Source of the DNA: Haliotis asinina | Lineage: Eukaryota > Mollusca > Gastropoda > Lepetellida > Haliotidae | Length of the DNA: 64,000 nt | Reading direction: 5' to 3' | Assembly: GCF_037392515.1 (NCBI RefSeq) | Contig: NC_090291.1 | Span: 17,387,501-17,451,500, forward strand | Shown: one piece after another, positions 1-11,004 of the stretch | Numbering within the stretch: the stretch's first letter is position 1 | How the letters are laid out: every line of letters begins with the position of its first letter | Notes under the pieces: model-generated | What the model was told of the DNA's origin: nothing | Databases searched by the model: none | The model's input: the letters and a program-made list of their open reading frames with translations, nothing else | Program-made: the position numbers and the translations under genes

Positions 1-544
1 TTTCCATGTAATGTATTCCTATATTAATTTGCAATCGCTAAGTTCTGTCAAAATTCAGGGATCATGAGATATGTGACATATACCATACATAGTACGCTAT
101 ATCTTCTCATTATTGAAGTCGTGACACACATAGGGCAAAACATGAATTAAAACAATTAGAAGCCGTTTTATTTACGATCTGAATATCAACATGTAAAAGT
201 TGTACTCATGATTCCAAAAAATCCAAATGAACTGGACCCACGAGTGTAAAATATATTCAATTCCTGTTAAAAATTTCAACACCCTCTGTAAATAATGAGG
301 ATTTCATAATTCAAATGCAGGATAAGAGAAAATTGTAGGTGTTATTGTGATAGCCATGTCTTATGCATCTTTAGCTGAACAGGAGTTCAAGAAGTCACGT
401 TATCTTTCAGATTCAGGTGCAATGTATAGTGGAGGTAAGTTGACCGCAATGATGTAAACATTTCTATGAAATAATCGTTGATCATTGAAACCAAGGGTAT
501 TCCATAATGGCTGATGTTGTGAAGTGTGCCTTTCCAATATCTAA
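1..544. other. non-coding, AT-rich, no feature seen
   Basis: No convincing exon, repeat boundary or RNA gene is visible here. Stops are dense in all frames. Confidence 0.5.
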
Positions 545-712
545 CGGGGCGGTGGGGTAGCCTAATGGTTAAAGCGTTCGCTTGTCACGCTGAAGACCCG
601 GGTTCGATTCCCCACATGGGTACAATGTGTGAAGCCCATTTTCTGGTGCCCCTCGCCGTGATATTGCTGGAATATTGCTAAAAAGCGGCGTAAAACTAAA
701 CTCACTCACTCC
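545..712 (+). repeat. tRNA-derived SINE (family 1), near full length
   Basis: The head resembles a tRNA gene: an A-box-like stretch (GTAGCCTAATGGTTAAAGCG) followed by a B box (GGGTTCGATTCCCC). The body reads 'gaagcccattttctggtg', and the tail is GCGGCGTAAAACTAAACTCACTCACTC. Other copies of this head and tail lie at 1183, 12394, 16241 (-), 40254, 41000, 53343 (-) and 58750 (-). It is a transposed SINE and not a working tRNA, since it lacks a proper acceptor stem and anticodon arm. Confidence 0.85.
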
Positions 713-1013
713 AATATCTAACAATACGTTTAATCAGTAATCTATATGAAACAGAATACAGTGTGAACCTAACAAATAGCTAGTATATGATATACAGTTA
801 ACACTGTAATAGATAATGAACTAAGTTTAAAATCAGTAAAACTACCGTAAGATAATGGAAGTACAAACATACTGGCAGTAGGAAACTCAATAGCAGTATA
901 TTTGCATAATAGAAATAACCTCAGGGGTATCACATTCAACAGTGCTCAGGTTTTCAAAACAGAGAAAGGCTGTGTTTACAGGGTTCAAATAACGAACGTC
1001 ACTCAACTAAATA

Positions 1014-1078
1014 TAGGGATTCCCCACTTAGGTACAATGTGTAAAGCCCATTTCTGGTGTCACCTGTCGGGATATTGC
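1014..1078 (+). repeat. SINE family 1, internal fragment
   Basis: It matches the middle of the SINE at 545-712 (ATTCCCCAC..GGTACAATGTGTAAAGCCCATTTCTGG) and stops just after the first 'gatattgct'. Head and tail are missing. Confidence 0.6.
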
Positions 1079-1182
1079 TTACAACCCACAGTGCTCAAGC
1101 TTTCGAAACAGAAAAAGACTGGGCTTCCAGGGTTCAAATTCTCTCCATCTTCGTACAACTGTCAATCTTTATGAAAAGTTGG

Positions 1183-1346
1183 GTGGTGGGTTAACGTCGT
1201 CGTTAAAGCCTACTCTCGCCACGCAGAAGGTCCGGGTTCGATTCCAAAAATTGGTACAATGTGTAAAACCTATTTCTGGTGTTCCCAGCCGTGTTTTTGC
1301 TGGAATATTGCTGAAAGCGGCGTAAAACTATACCTACTCACTCAGT
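1183..1346 (+). repeat. tRNA-derived SINE (family 1), diverged
   Basis: It shows a diverged head (GGTGGTGGGTTAACGTCG), the B box GGTTCGATTCC, the 'cctatttctggtgttccc' body and the GCGGCGTAAAACTA..CTCACTCA tail. Several substitutions in the head suggest an older insertion than the copy at 545. Confidence 0.75.
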
Positions 1347-1913
1347 GTTAATGTTATGTGAGATGACAAAAGCTTGTTGACTGATGTGAAACAGCTTCCG
1401 TAAACGTCTCTCTTAGTCTTAATACCACTCTAAGAGCTTCCAGATTACTATTGACTTATAATATCATAATATAGGGACAAGCACGTCAGTTTGTCCTCTC
1501 TTTACATATTTACGTTCTAGCCTTTTCACAGAAACAATATATTGCCAACGCGTTACCGTGCAAACAACACGTCATTGATTGTGAAGAAGTGTGTTTTCGA
1601 TCTTAGATCCACTTCATCGTCCTCAGAAGCGTCTAGAAGTCATATCCTGTTATAAAGTTGTTAGAACTGTGTTTTGAATCGATGGCCACGCCAGAACCAC
1701 GCCACTTCTCTGACTTTCTACAGAAATAATATCAATGAAATATCAAATACGGTATACATTCAACACCCATCAGTTGTGAACAAGTGTGTCTTCAGGTTCA
1801 TTTTTTAGAATGTAGAATTCCATGGCACTTCCTTTTTGCTAAACTTATAGAATCTATATGAAACCGTCAATAATTAATAAATCTGAATCAAAAGTGTGAA
1901 GAAATATAGATTG

Positions 1914-2130
1914 GGTAGTAATTAGCTCTTAAATATGATTGTTTTATAGTAATTAGCTATTAAACATGACAGTTTTATAGCAATTAGCCATTAAACATGA
2001 CAGTTTTATAGTAATTAGCCATTAAACATGACAGTCTTGTAGTAATTAGTAACTAGCTATTAAACATGACAGTTTTGTAGTAATTAACCACTAAACATGC
2101 CAGTTTTATAGTAACTAGCTATTAAACATG
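1914..2130. repeat. 31-bp minisatellite, about 7 diverged units
   Basis: The unit begins TAGTAATTAGCCATTAAACA and ends TGACAGTTTTA, for a period of 31. One unit is extended by a small internal duplication ('tagtaattagtaactag', near 2041). There is no coding frame across it. Confidence 0.8.
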
Positions 2131-3508
2131 AAAGCGATTTAAACTGATCTGAAGACACTTGTTAAGAAAAAATGTTCACACATGTAGGGACAAGTAATGT
2201 TAATAAGAACAAACGACGATATTTCAGGTCAATACGGTAAATGGCATCAGACATCAGTTTGGTTACTGATTTTGGTTTCACAAATGGAAACGTCCTGGAA
2301 GGTCCTCTTCTATTCTTGGAAACAACTCCAACTTTGTAATTCAGTGATGCAATGCATTGCAATATGGAAGTGATGTTGTGATGTGTTCAGAAATGTGATT
2401 ACTTTTGAGAACAAAAACTCTTTGAAATCGCTTCCGTTCAAACTCTTTTTGGCTTCATTTCCAGGAATACAAGCTAGACAAAGATCTTCAGATGCAGGTT
2501 AGTTGGCTATAAGTATCTGAACATTACTTGGAAACAAATACTCGCGTGAAATGTGAGGATGTGTAGACACATGTTATGTGTTGTTTCAAAGATCATAATG
2601 TGTTCTTCCAATTCTGTAATGGCAATTCATTCACAAAACCCAGATTTTCCCCCAAAGCATAATACAGTCAAGTCACGTTAATCCAACTCCCGTTTATCCG
2701 ACAATCGACTTTATCCTTATCAATTATCCTATTTTGAACTGATATTAAAAATTGTAAATATACGTACTTTTGAAACTAAAATGAAAGCAGGAAAACACTT
2801 TCTGGAATTTTAAGAATTGGCAAGAAATGAAAACTCATTATTCGATTCCGACTGTCTAATAATCATGTGTTTATCAATCACTATCAACTATGGCGATGAT
2901 ACCAGGTGTTCAGAAAGGGATGAACGGACCCTGCCCCTGATAGAAACTGTCACAAACACATGCAGAGACATGTCATTTTGATATGAACATATGATAGTTT
3001 AGATCGACATAGGAAATAGTATCTAACCTTCATGTAAAATACTTTGATTTAACAACATTCAGTGTCACACCTCTCAGTAGGGCGACAACTGGAAAAGTAT
3101 ATTACCCGCTGCCACGGTAACCGCCAAACGCTTCGCTGAGAACTGTGTTGCTAACAGTCGTAATCACATAATATGACGCATGCAGTGCCGCTCGATTAGC
3201 TGTTTGTGAGTTCATTATGTAGACATTTATTTCACCAACTTTCACTGCTTTATTCAAACTAGTTAATACACTGAATCGTTTGCACACTCAGCTTAAACTT
3301 AATTAACCATTTTTCTAGCAGTTTTAAACACGTCAGAGTACATTTAACTGAATCCAGTCCAGTCAGGACGCAGACGCCATTTTGTATAAAAGTCAAGTAT
3401 CTGGTAGCGATCTTCAAACTGAAATAACATGATTTTGTTTGGCACATTTATCATGTACTTTTTACGGTAAGATAAATAGGTTGTATGCTTCTCCCTCGGG
3501 CAATACGG
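2131..3508. other. non-coding stretch, no gene seen
   Basis: No exon-like frame is visible. Near 2667 the sequence CAGTCAAGTCACGTTAATCC resembles one end of a pogo/Tigger-type DNA transposon, but I find no matching second end, so it is only noted here. Confidence 0.4.
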
Positions 3509-3583
3509 TCTGATGTACGCTTCTTTGTAGCAGTGTTATCCCACAGGCTTAAGTGACACTGCAACAAAGAGGCGTACATCAGA
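3509..3583. repeat. fold-back (hairpin) element
   Basis: Two 28-bp arms (3509-3536 and 3556-3583) are inverted copies with two mismatches, around a 19-nt loop. The inverted symmetry continues outward in short pieces (ATGCTTCTC near 3485 against GAGAAGCAT near 3584). It could be a small MITE or a structured RNA. There are no other copies in the window. Confidence 0.6.
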
Positions 3584-4150
3584 GAGAAGCATTACCCTCG
3601 AGAGAGGCATATATAGCACTGGACACCATTTTGGACACTGATGCGTCAATTTTGCAAATGGCAATGGAAGATCTAAATTAATGCTTCGGAATATGGAATT
3701 GATGCTGTCATGTGTACAGAAAAGTGATTACCTTTGAAGACAAAAAATTCCTAAATATCTCTTCAATACATAATTACTAGTATTTTGCTTTTAGACCCTG
3801 TTCTACGAAAGCGTCACTTCCCAAGTAGGACAAGTAAGTTGATTATAATTATTTAAACGTTACTTGCAAAAAAAATGTATACTTGAAATCAAAAGAGTGA
3901 AGTCCTGTGTATGTATATACATGCTGTGTATTGTTTCAAAGATTATGGACAAAAGAAAAAATACGTGTTTTTGCGAATTCTGTAATGATACTTCAGTAAA
4001 CATACAGATGGGTCGAGACTGTGGGGAAGGCGGTCGTAAATGCAAATGTTAACACCAGTATTGCACATATTCACATTTCCCTAAACCATAATAATTCTAT
4101 TCTGAAATATTATTCAAAATTGTGTTAAACATGTGTTTCTTTTATACGGC

Positions 4151-4395
4151 AGCGTATTAGGGCCACCGTGAAAAGTTTTTGGGTGTTACTATCTCCTGCG
4201 TAGAACTTAATATCTCCAACGTAGGACTTAGTATCACCTACGTAGGACTTACTATCACCTACGTAATACTTACTATCTCCTACGTAGGACTTACTATCTC
4301 CTACGAAGGAGATATTAAGCCCTACGTAGGAGATACCAAGTCCTATGTAGGAGATAGTGCCACCAAAAATTTTTTCACCGAGGCCCTAATACGCT
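4151..4395. mobile_element. MITE-like element with internal TACGTA repeats
   Basis: Terminal inverted repeats of about 32 bp (4151-4182 and 4362-4395) share AGCGTATTAGGGCC. Between them are eight units of about 24 bp built on the palindrome CCTACGTAGG. Six run one way (..CTTACTATCTCCTACGTAGGA) and the last two run the other way, so the whole element can fold on itself. No transposase is encoded. The family and its target duplication are not recognised. Confidence 0.7.
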
Positions 4396-5239
4396 TCCGT
4401 ACTTTTAAGCTTAAATGAAAGCATGAAAATATTTTTTAAAATCACAAGAGACCTTGGCAAGAAACAAAACCCCATTATTCGTGTGTAGACATGGCGTGTG
4501 TTGTTGCCCCAAAATACTGGAATATGTGTCTTATTCGAATTCTGTAATGATACTTCTTTCAATAGATGTGCCACCACTATGGAGAGGGTGTTCATATGTG
4601 TAAATGTCAAAACTAATATTCAGAACATCATATTTCCAAAGGAAAAGTAATTCTACTCTTAAATATAATAACATTTCATGTTAAACCTGTATTCCAGTTA
4701 AGATTAAATGGACGCGAGAATCTGTATTATGGATATGTGTTTAGGAATCGCTCCCAAGTGTAGTGATAACATCCGGCAAAGGATGAGTCGATCCTGCTCC
4801 TCTGATGGTAAATGTCACAAACACACATATTCATATGAGCAAAGAATGTTTAAAAATAGGAAATAATTTTCAATCCTAAGAGACTCTAACAGTAAGCTCC
4901 AAGCAATGAAAAATACAACAGAATAAAACTAAATTCTTGTACGAAATACTAAAATGAACTCAGCCTTAGGTGAAAAAGTAGAATTCATGTGCATCCCTGC
5001 CCATTTCAGTTTGTTTTCGAAAACAGACAATTACCGCCAACCGAAAAATCTGCTAGAGGGTATTGACATGGCCAGTTTTAGAACAGGTCGACACAAAATG
5101 GAATTCCCACCTACATATGAAAACATAACAAAACCGAAAGGCTGGCTCGAAAAAATGTCCTAATTGCAATGAAGAGGCAGGTGATTATGTAGCCTGATAA
5201 TTATCCGTAATGTACCTTCTTACTAATCAAATGTTTCAG
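4396..5239. other. no certain gene
   Basis: A 69-codon open frame (4954-5163, ATG start) ends without homology that I recognise. It may be chance or an exon of a gene continuing at 5240. Confidence 0.3.
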
Positions 5240-5487
5240 GGGGTAGTTCGGTACGCAGATTGAAAGCAAGACATCCAGTGTTGTATGACACTGACATCAT
5301 ACCAGCAGGGTTAGGAGCTGTGCGGGTCGGACCTGCACCGACTTTTCCTCCACGGATTCCCCCAGCGACTCACCTTTTGATTGCTTTGACGAGGACTGTC
5401 CCGACGACTGCCTCGACTGCCTCGACTGTCCCGACGACTGTTCGTATGACTGACCGGAAGACTGGCAAGAGGCAGCGAAAGAATCAG
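5240..5487 (+). other. possible exon with low-complexity GACGACTG repeats
   Basis: A pyrimidine-rich acceptor-like site (ATGTTTCAG, ending 5239) precedes a stretch of higher GC content. In one frame it reads as a Thr/Pro-rich, then Lys/Arg-rich peptide to about 5510. In another it reads as a Cys/Asp-rich peptide (PDDCLDCLDCPDDC) ending at a TGA near 5454. The repeats alone could produce either reading. Function is unknown and the exon status is a guess. Confidence 0.25.
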
Positions 5488-5559
5488 AGGCGAAGGCCAT
5501 ATAAAAAAAATATGAGATGCAAACTTGGTATTTTCAGTATTTCAAATTTAATTCCCAGC

Positions 5560-5775
5560 ATGCATTTTTCGCACATTCTCTGTTCAGTATGTATATTTCA
5601 CACATCGCCTGCTCAACATGTATATATCACACCTTGCCTGCTCAGTATGTATATCTGACACCTGGTGTGCTCAAAATGTATATATCACATCTTGTCTGAT
5701 CAAAATGTATGTATCACACTTGCCCTGCTCAGCATGTATATCTGACACCTTGCCTGCTCAATATACACATACATA
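5560..5775. repeat. diverged outlier of the 30-bp minisatellite, about 7 units
   Basis: Units such as ATGTATATATCACACCTTGC + CTGCTCAAC match the array at 6271-8730 in period and in the CACCTTGCCTGCTCAAC half, but read TGTATAT where the main array reads GGAATAA. They look like the older sequence from which the homogeneous array expanded. Confidence 0.75.
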
Positions 5776-6255
5776 CTCTTTAAAAAATGTAGGGGAACCT
5801 GAAGTTTGAAGTCTGGTAGAAAAAAAAACCGTTGAGGAGCGTTAAAATAGCATTCATCTTGTGTATGCTGCATCATTTCACCTTATAACCACACGCAAAC
5901 ACGATGCATTGGAAGCACGTGCACAATGTTGGAGCCTCCTACACGTCATTATGAATCTTGACGTTTTTCAGGCAGGTCGATAAATCACTGTACGCCATTT
6001 TACTGATAATAATCTTGTATGGTCAGGGTCTTCAGGGTGAAATCACACACTAGAGACTGAAAATTGTAAACCTGAAAGTTTCGTGTCTTACTCCGGTCAC
6101 CTAACAAGGAGGGATATCTGAACGAACAGCTTTGCTTTGAATGAAATCCATGTGGTGATGCATTCTCAAAACATTCATTATTATTGTATCCCAATTTCGA
6201 CAATCGTACTTTGGAAGTACAGTTCCCTTACTTTTTTAAAGAGTATATACAACAC
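5776..6255. other. non-coding spacer between the two 30-bp arrays
   Basis: No gene or repeat is recognised. Confidence 0.4.
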
Positions 6256-8730
6256 ACCACGACTGCTCAACATGTACATCTCACACCTTGTCTGCTCAAC
6301 ATGGAATAACTGACACCTTGTCTGCTCAACATGGAATAACTGACACCTTGCCTGCTCAACATGGAATAACTGACACCTTGCCTGCTGAACATGGAATAAC
6401 TGACACCTTGCCTGCTCAACATGGAATAACTGACACCTTGCCTGCTGAACATGGAATAACTGACACCTTGCCTGCTCAACATGGAATAACTGACACCTTG
6501 CCTGCTCAACATGGAATAACTGACACCTTGCCTGCTCAACATGGAATAACTGACACCTTGCCTGCTGAACATGGAATAACTGACACCTTGCCTGCTGAAC
6601 ATGGAATAACTGACACCTTGCCTGCTCAACATGGAATAACTGACACCTTGCCTGCTGAACATGGAATAACTGACACCTTGCCTGCTCAACATGGAATAAC
6701 TGACACCTTGCCTGCTCAACATGGAATAACTGACACCTTGCCTGCTCAACATGGAATAACTGACACCTTGCCTGCTCAACATGGAATAACTGACACCTTG
6801 CCTGCTGAACATGGAATAACTGACACCTTGCCTGCTCAACATGGAATAACTGACACCTTGCCTGCTGAACATGGAATAACTGACACCTTGCCTGCTCAAC
6901 ATGGAATAACTGACACCTTGCCTGCTGAACATGGAATAACTGACACCTTGCCTGCTCAACATGGAATAACTGACACCTTGCCTGCTCAACATGGAATAAC
7001 TGACACATTGCCTGCTGAACATGGAATAACTGACACATTGCCTGCTCAACATGGAATAACTGACACCTTGCCTGCTCAACATGGAATAACTGACACCTTG
7101 CCTGCTCAACATGGAATAACTGACACCTTGCCTGCTCAACATGGAATAACTGACACCTTGCCTGCTCAACATGGAATAACTGACACCTTGCCTGCTCAAC
7201 ATGGAATAACTGACACCTTGCCTGCTCAACATGGAATAACTGACACCTTGCCTGCTCAACATGGAATAACTGACACCTTGCCTGCTCAACATGGAATAAC
7301 TGACACCTTGCCTGCTCAACATGGAATAACTGACACCTTGCCTGCTGAACATGGAATAACTGACACCTTGCCTGCTGAACATGGAATAACTGACACCTTG
7401 CCTGCTCAACATGGAATAACTGACACCTTGCCTGCTCAACATGGAATAACTGACACCTTGCCTGCTGAACATGGAATAACTGACACCTTGCCTGCTGAAC
7501 ATGGAATAACTGACACCTTGCCTGCTCAACATGGAATAACTGACACCTTGCCTGCTCAACATGGAATAACTGACACCTTGCCTGCTCAACATGGAATAAC
7601 TGACACCTTGCCTGCTGAACATGGAATAACTGACACCTTGCCTGCTGAACATGGAATAACTGACACCTTGCCTGCTCAACATGGAATAACTGACACCTTG
7701 CCTGCTGAACATGGAATAACTGACACCTTGCCTGCTGAACATGGAATAACTGACACCTTGCCTGCTCAACATGGAATAACTGACACCTTGCCTGCTCAAC
7801 ATGGAATAACTGACACCTTGCCTGCTCAACATGGAATAACTGACACCTTGCCTGCTCAACATGGAATAACTGACACCTTGCCTGCTCAACATGGAATAAC
7901 TGACACCTTGCCTGCTCAACATGGAATAACTGACACCTTGCCTGCTCAACATGGAATAACTGACACCTTGCCTGCTCAACATGGAATAACTGACACATTG
8001 CCTGCTCAACATGGAATAACTGACACCTTGCCTGCTCAACATGGAATAACTGACACCTTGCCTGCTCAACATGGAATAACTGACACATTGCCTGCTCAAC
8101 ATGGAATAACTGACACATTGCCTGCTCAACATGGAATAACTGACACCTTGCCTGCTGAACATGGAATAACTGACACCTTGCCTGCTCAACATGGAATAAC
8201 TGACACCTTGCCTGCTCAACATGGAATAACTGACACCTTGCCTGCTCAACATGGAATAACTGACACCTTGCCTGCTCAACATGGAATAACTGACACCTTG
8301 CCTGCTCAACATGGAATAACTGACACCTTGCCTGCTCAACATGGAATAACTGACACCTTGCCTGCTGAACATGGAATAACTGACACATTGCCTGCTCAAC
8401 ATGGAATAACTGACACCTTGCCTGCTCAACATGGAATAACTGACACATTGCCTGCTCAACATGGAATAACTGACACCTTGCCTGCTGAACATGGAATAAC
8501 TGACACCTTGCCTGCTCAACATGGAATAACTGACACCTTGCCTGCTCAACATGGAATAACTGACACCTTGTCTGCTCAACATGGAATAACTGACACCTTG
8601 CCTGCTGAACATGGAATAACTGACACCTTGCCTGCTCAACATGGAATAACTGACACCTTGTCTGCTCAACATGGAATAACTGACACCTTGCCTGCTCAAC
8701 ATGGAATAACTGACACCTTGCCTGCTGAAC
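6256..8730. repeat. 30-bp minisatellite, 81 near-identical units
   Basis: From 6301 to 8730 the unit ATGGAATAACTGACACCTTG + CCTGCTCAAC repeats 81 times without an indel; one or two diverged units precede it (6256-6300). Nearly all variation is at three positions: unit base 27 (C or G, about 22 G units), base 17 (C or A, 7 units) and base 21 (C or T, a few units near the ends). Because 30 is a multiple of 3 and the unit has a stop in only some frames, three frames stay open for more than 750 codons: one + frame encoding a HGITDTLPAQ decapeptide and two - frames. I regard these as by-products of the repeat. Variant order shows local higher-order copying, for example G G C C G G C C at 7321-7560. 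Confidence 0.95.
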
Positions 8731-8763
8731 GCCGTATATGTCACACCAAATTAACGACTATGC

Positions 8764-8968
8764 CTAACGTAAGAGGCGCCTAACGGGATCGGGTGGGCAG
8801 GTTCGCTGACATGATTGACACATGCCATCGGTTAACAAATGCGAAGATCGATGCTCATGTTGTTGGTCACTGGATTGTCTGGTCCAGCCTCCATTATTTA
8901 TAGGCCGCCGGAATTTCCATATTTGGCTGGAATATTGCTGAGGGCGGCGTAAAACTAAACTCACACCA
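8764..8968 (-). repeat. SINE-like repeat family 2, reverse orientation
   Basis: Read on the - strand it starts GTGTGAGTTTAGTTTTACG, continues through the 'gcaatattccagc' module, TCTGGACCAGACAATCCAG, and the GATCGATGCTCATG-type segment, and ends in GTTAGGCGCCTCTTACG. Related copies lie at 21146, 24173, 44172, 49130 (-) and 56951. It shares its terminal GAGTTTAGTTTTACGCCGC with the 3' tail of the tRNA SINE. Confidence 0.75.
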
Positions 8969-9950
8969 AATTAAAGTGTTTATCTCATATTTAACTTGAC
9001 TGACGTGTACTTCTAATAGCTAAATCGCGCAACGTGTATACCTCACATTAATGTCTCTGTATGTACACAGCCATGGTTTTAGGGCCTACGTAATGGAGTT
9101 TGGTTATTTTGATTTGCTGTCTTCAGGGAAAATGCTTCTTGACGGTTTTGGGACGACTGCAAACAAACAGATGTGCTCAAGAGCAGTCCGAGTTCAACCA
9201 GGGACATTCCAGATCTTCCCAGCTCCAACCATGAATGCCACTGAATCTAGTAGGTAGAGCACACACCCAAACACAGTTATGAAACTACCAATACAGTTAT
9301 GAATAATAACACGGCTACAGATCTACAGCCAAAAAATCGAACTATCAAACAAACAAACAAACACACAAACCAAAACCGAACCAAAACAAAGACGCACACA
9401 CACAAAAAAAAAAGAAAAGAAAAAAAAAAAAAGAAACGAAACGAAAATAACGACAGGTAACCCATTTAGTATGCAGTCGGGGTGGGGTGGAGGACGGTTT
9501 GCAGGTCATCCCAGCGAAACGGTTACTGTCGAAATTTCCATGAAGTCTCCTTTGTTCTTTGTTGGCTACACATCGCCAAGAGGCCACGTGTTCGGATGCA
9601 TATTAGAAAACCGCTGAACCAGCATTTATTGTGCTCGATGGAATGCCCTGAACCCATAGGAGTAAACATGTTGGGACCTGTAAAACACAATCAGTGGTAA
9701 TGTGTAAGTACATTTTCAACGACCTAGCATGTCTCATGACCAAGACCCTCTCCGCCCTTTTGTAAATGACTGAAGAGTACATTTACGTTAATATTTGGCA
9801 TTTGCGAAGCCTCTTAATATTCCAATGTTCCTGTAGCTGGAATATGGCCGAAGGCGACGTTAAACAAGAAATAATAAAGACAAACTGGTACAAATAATAA
9901 ATCTCCATTTCACTTTTGTATCTCCGACTGACGTAACGCTTTCATTTCAG
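8969..9950 (+). other. region upstream of an unrecognised gene; exons uncertain
   Basis: A possible exon lies at about 9127-9253 (acceptor CTGTCTTCAG, donor TAG|GTAGAG), open in one frame. Another may start at 9505 after TTTGCAG, where two different frames look partly coding and neither joins in phase with the exon at 9951. 9341-9440 is an A-rich simple repeat, and 9830-9868 is a short SINE-tail fragment. Exon structure here is unresolved. Confidence 0.3.
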
Positions 9951-10208
9951 ACATATATGTACAAGCGACCATCAAACGTGGATCGTCAAAGCCGTTCCTA
10001 CATGAGATCAACATCCTCCTAAAGGATGCCGGTATGTCCTTCACGGTCATTCTGAACACGTCCAATACCACCTCCATGGTATGGCGGACGCCAGACACTC
10101 CATCAGGATATGTGGCAATCCACAAGCAGGCGAAGTGCAGGCCAAGACAAGGTGTGGCCAGATACTTCATCATGGTGCATCTGACACAGCCAGCAGGGGA
10201 TGGGTCAG
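9951..10208 (+). CDS. unrecognised gene, penultimate exon
   Basis: This is an 85-codon open stretch of about 50% GC in AT-rich surroundings, with a good acceptor (CTTTCATTTCAG) and donor (TCAG|GTAGGC). The peptide alternates hydrophobic and polar residues in a beta-sheet-like way (FTVILNTSNTTSMVW; GYVAIHKQAKC; ARYFIMVHLTQPA) and has one Cys. I do not recognise the family. The exon begins with two bases of a split codon and ends with one base, and that single base joins in phase with the two leading bases of the exon at 10832. This phase match is the main support. The 5' part of the gene is not resolved. Confidence 0.5.
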
Positions 10209-10831
10209 GTAGGCATTTGAAAAAAACATATATTGGGCAGAAATTGTTTGACCGAAGTTCTGCTCGTTCATCTGAGGCTCTTTGGACAAGCTCGAGGTCT
10301 TGCTTTACAGATAGAGATATAAAACTAGCATGTCACTAAATCTTAAACTATAATGCAAGACAGCGTAAAAACGGACAGCAGATACTCGAGACCACGTGGC
10401 CCTCTATATTAATGAGAGGCCCGGGAACCAGGATGGACGTAAATACATTGGCTACCTGTATGGACCCTGGACAGATTTATATCATCAGCTCAGTTCTTGG
10501 TCATTGTAGTTAAGTTTACCCATGAGTTAAAACATACAGGTGCTGCGTTTTGAAAATTCGATAAGTTACCTCGAATGTTTAGGGACTTAGGCATCCCCAC
10601 AACAGACAATACATTTTACAGTGCTTCAGCCCCTTGTCACATTTGAGAAAATAGCACCAGCATATATAACACATACGTCTTGGTCGCTGTAAATTAGGTT
10701 TGATTATCTACAGACCGCCGCCACATAGCTGGTATGTTGCTGATTGCGACATTAAATACGGACCTTCCAACCTTGAGAACGAGTTTAAAACGTCTTTGTA
10801 TTCATGTCGCTTCAAACGGTTTGTTTTACAG

Positions 10832-11004
10832 GAATAAGAAAGAAGAGGGACATCAAGCGAAAGATAAGGAGAACGCTTAAGAAGAAAAATCTTACAGCGC
10901 GGGTGTGCAGGGGTTCAACTAGAGTGGAAAAACTCAACTCAAGGAGCAAGAGACTGAAGAGAGCCGGAAATGCTTTCCAGAATGCCCGTGTCATCAACTT
11001 GTAA
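10832..11004 (+). CDS. unrecognised gene, last exon with basic C-terminus
   Basis: It follows the acceptor GTTTGTTTTACAG and continues in phase from the exon ending at 10208. It encodes about 57 residues, extremely rich in Lys and Arg (IRKKRDIKRKIRRTLKKK near the start), ending ..NARVINL and TAA at 11002-11004. Such a tail could bind nucleic acid, polyanionic matrix or membranes, or act as a nuclear signal; nothing in the sequence decides. The intron 10209-10831 contains a short family-2 repeat fragment near 10703-10765. Confidence 0.5.

Noticed and set aside
545..712. tRNA gene suggested by A and B boxes
   Set aside because: No acceptor stem or anticodon loop can be formed. The sequence is the head of a dispersed SINE with a common tail.
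2660..2720. pogo/Tigger transposon end
   Set aside because: Only one end-like sequence is seen, without a matching inverted partner or a target duplication.
6256..8730. CRISPR array
   Set aside because: Units are directly adjacent, with no unique spacers, and the DNA is eukaryotic.
6181..8783. Three overlapping open frames of 755-831 codons
   Set aside because: They arise from a 30-bp unit without stops in those frames. They lie on both strands over the same DNA and there is no signal or domain outside the repeat.
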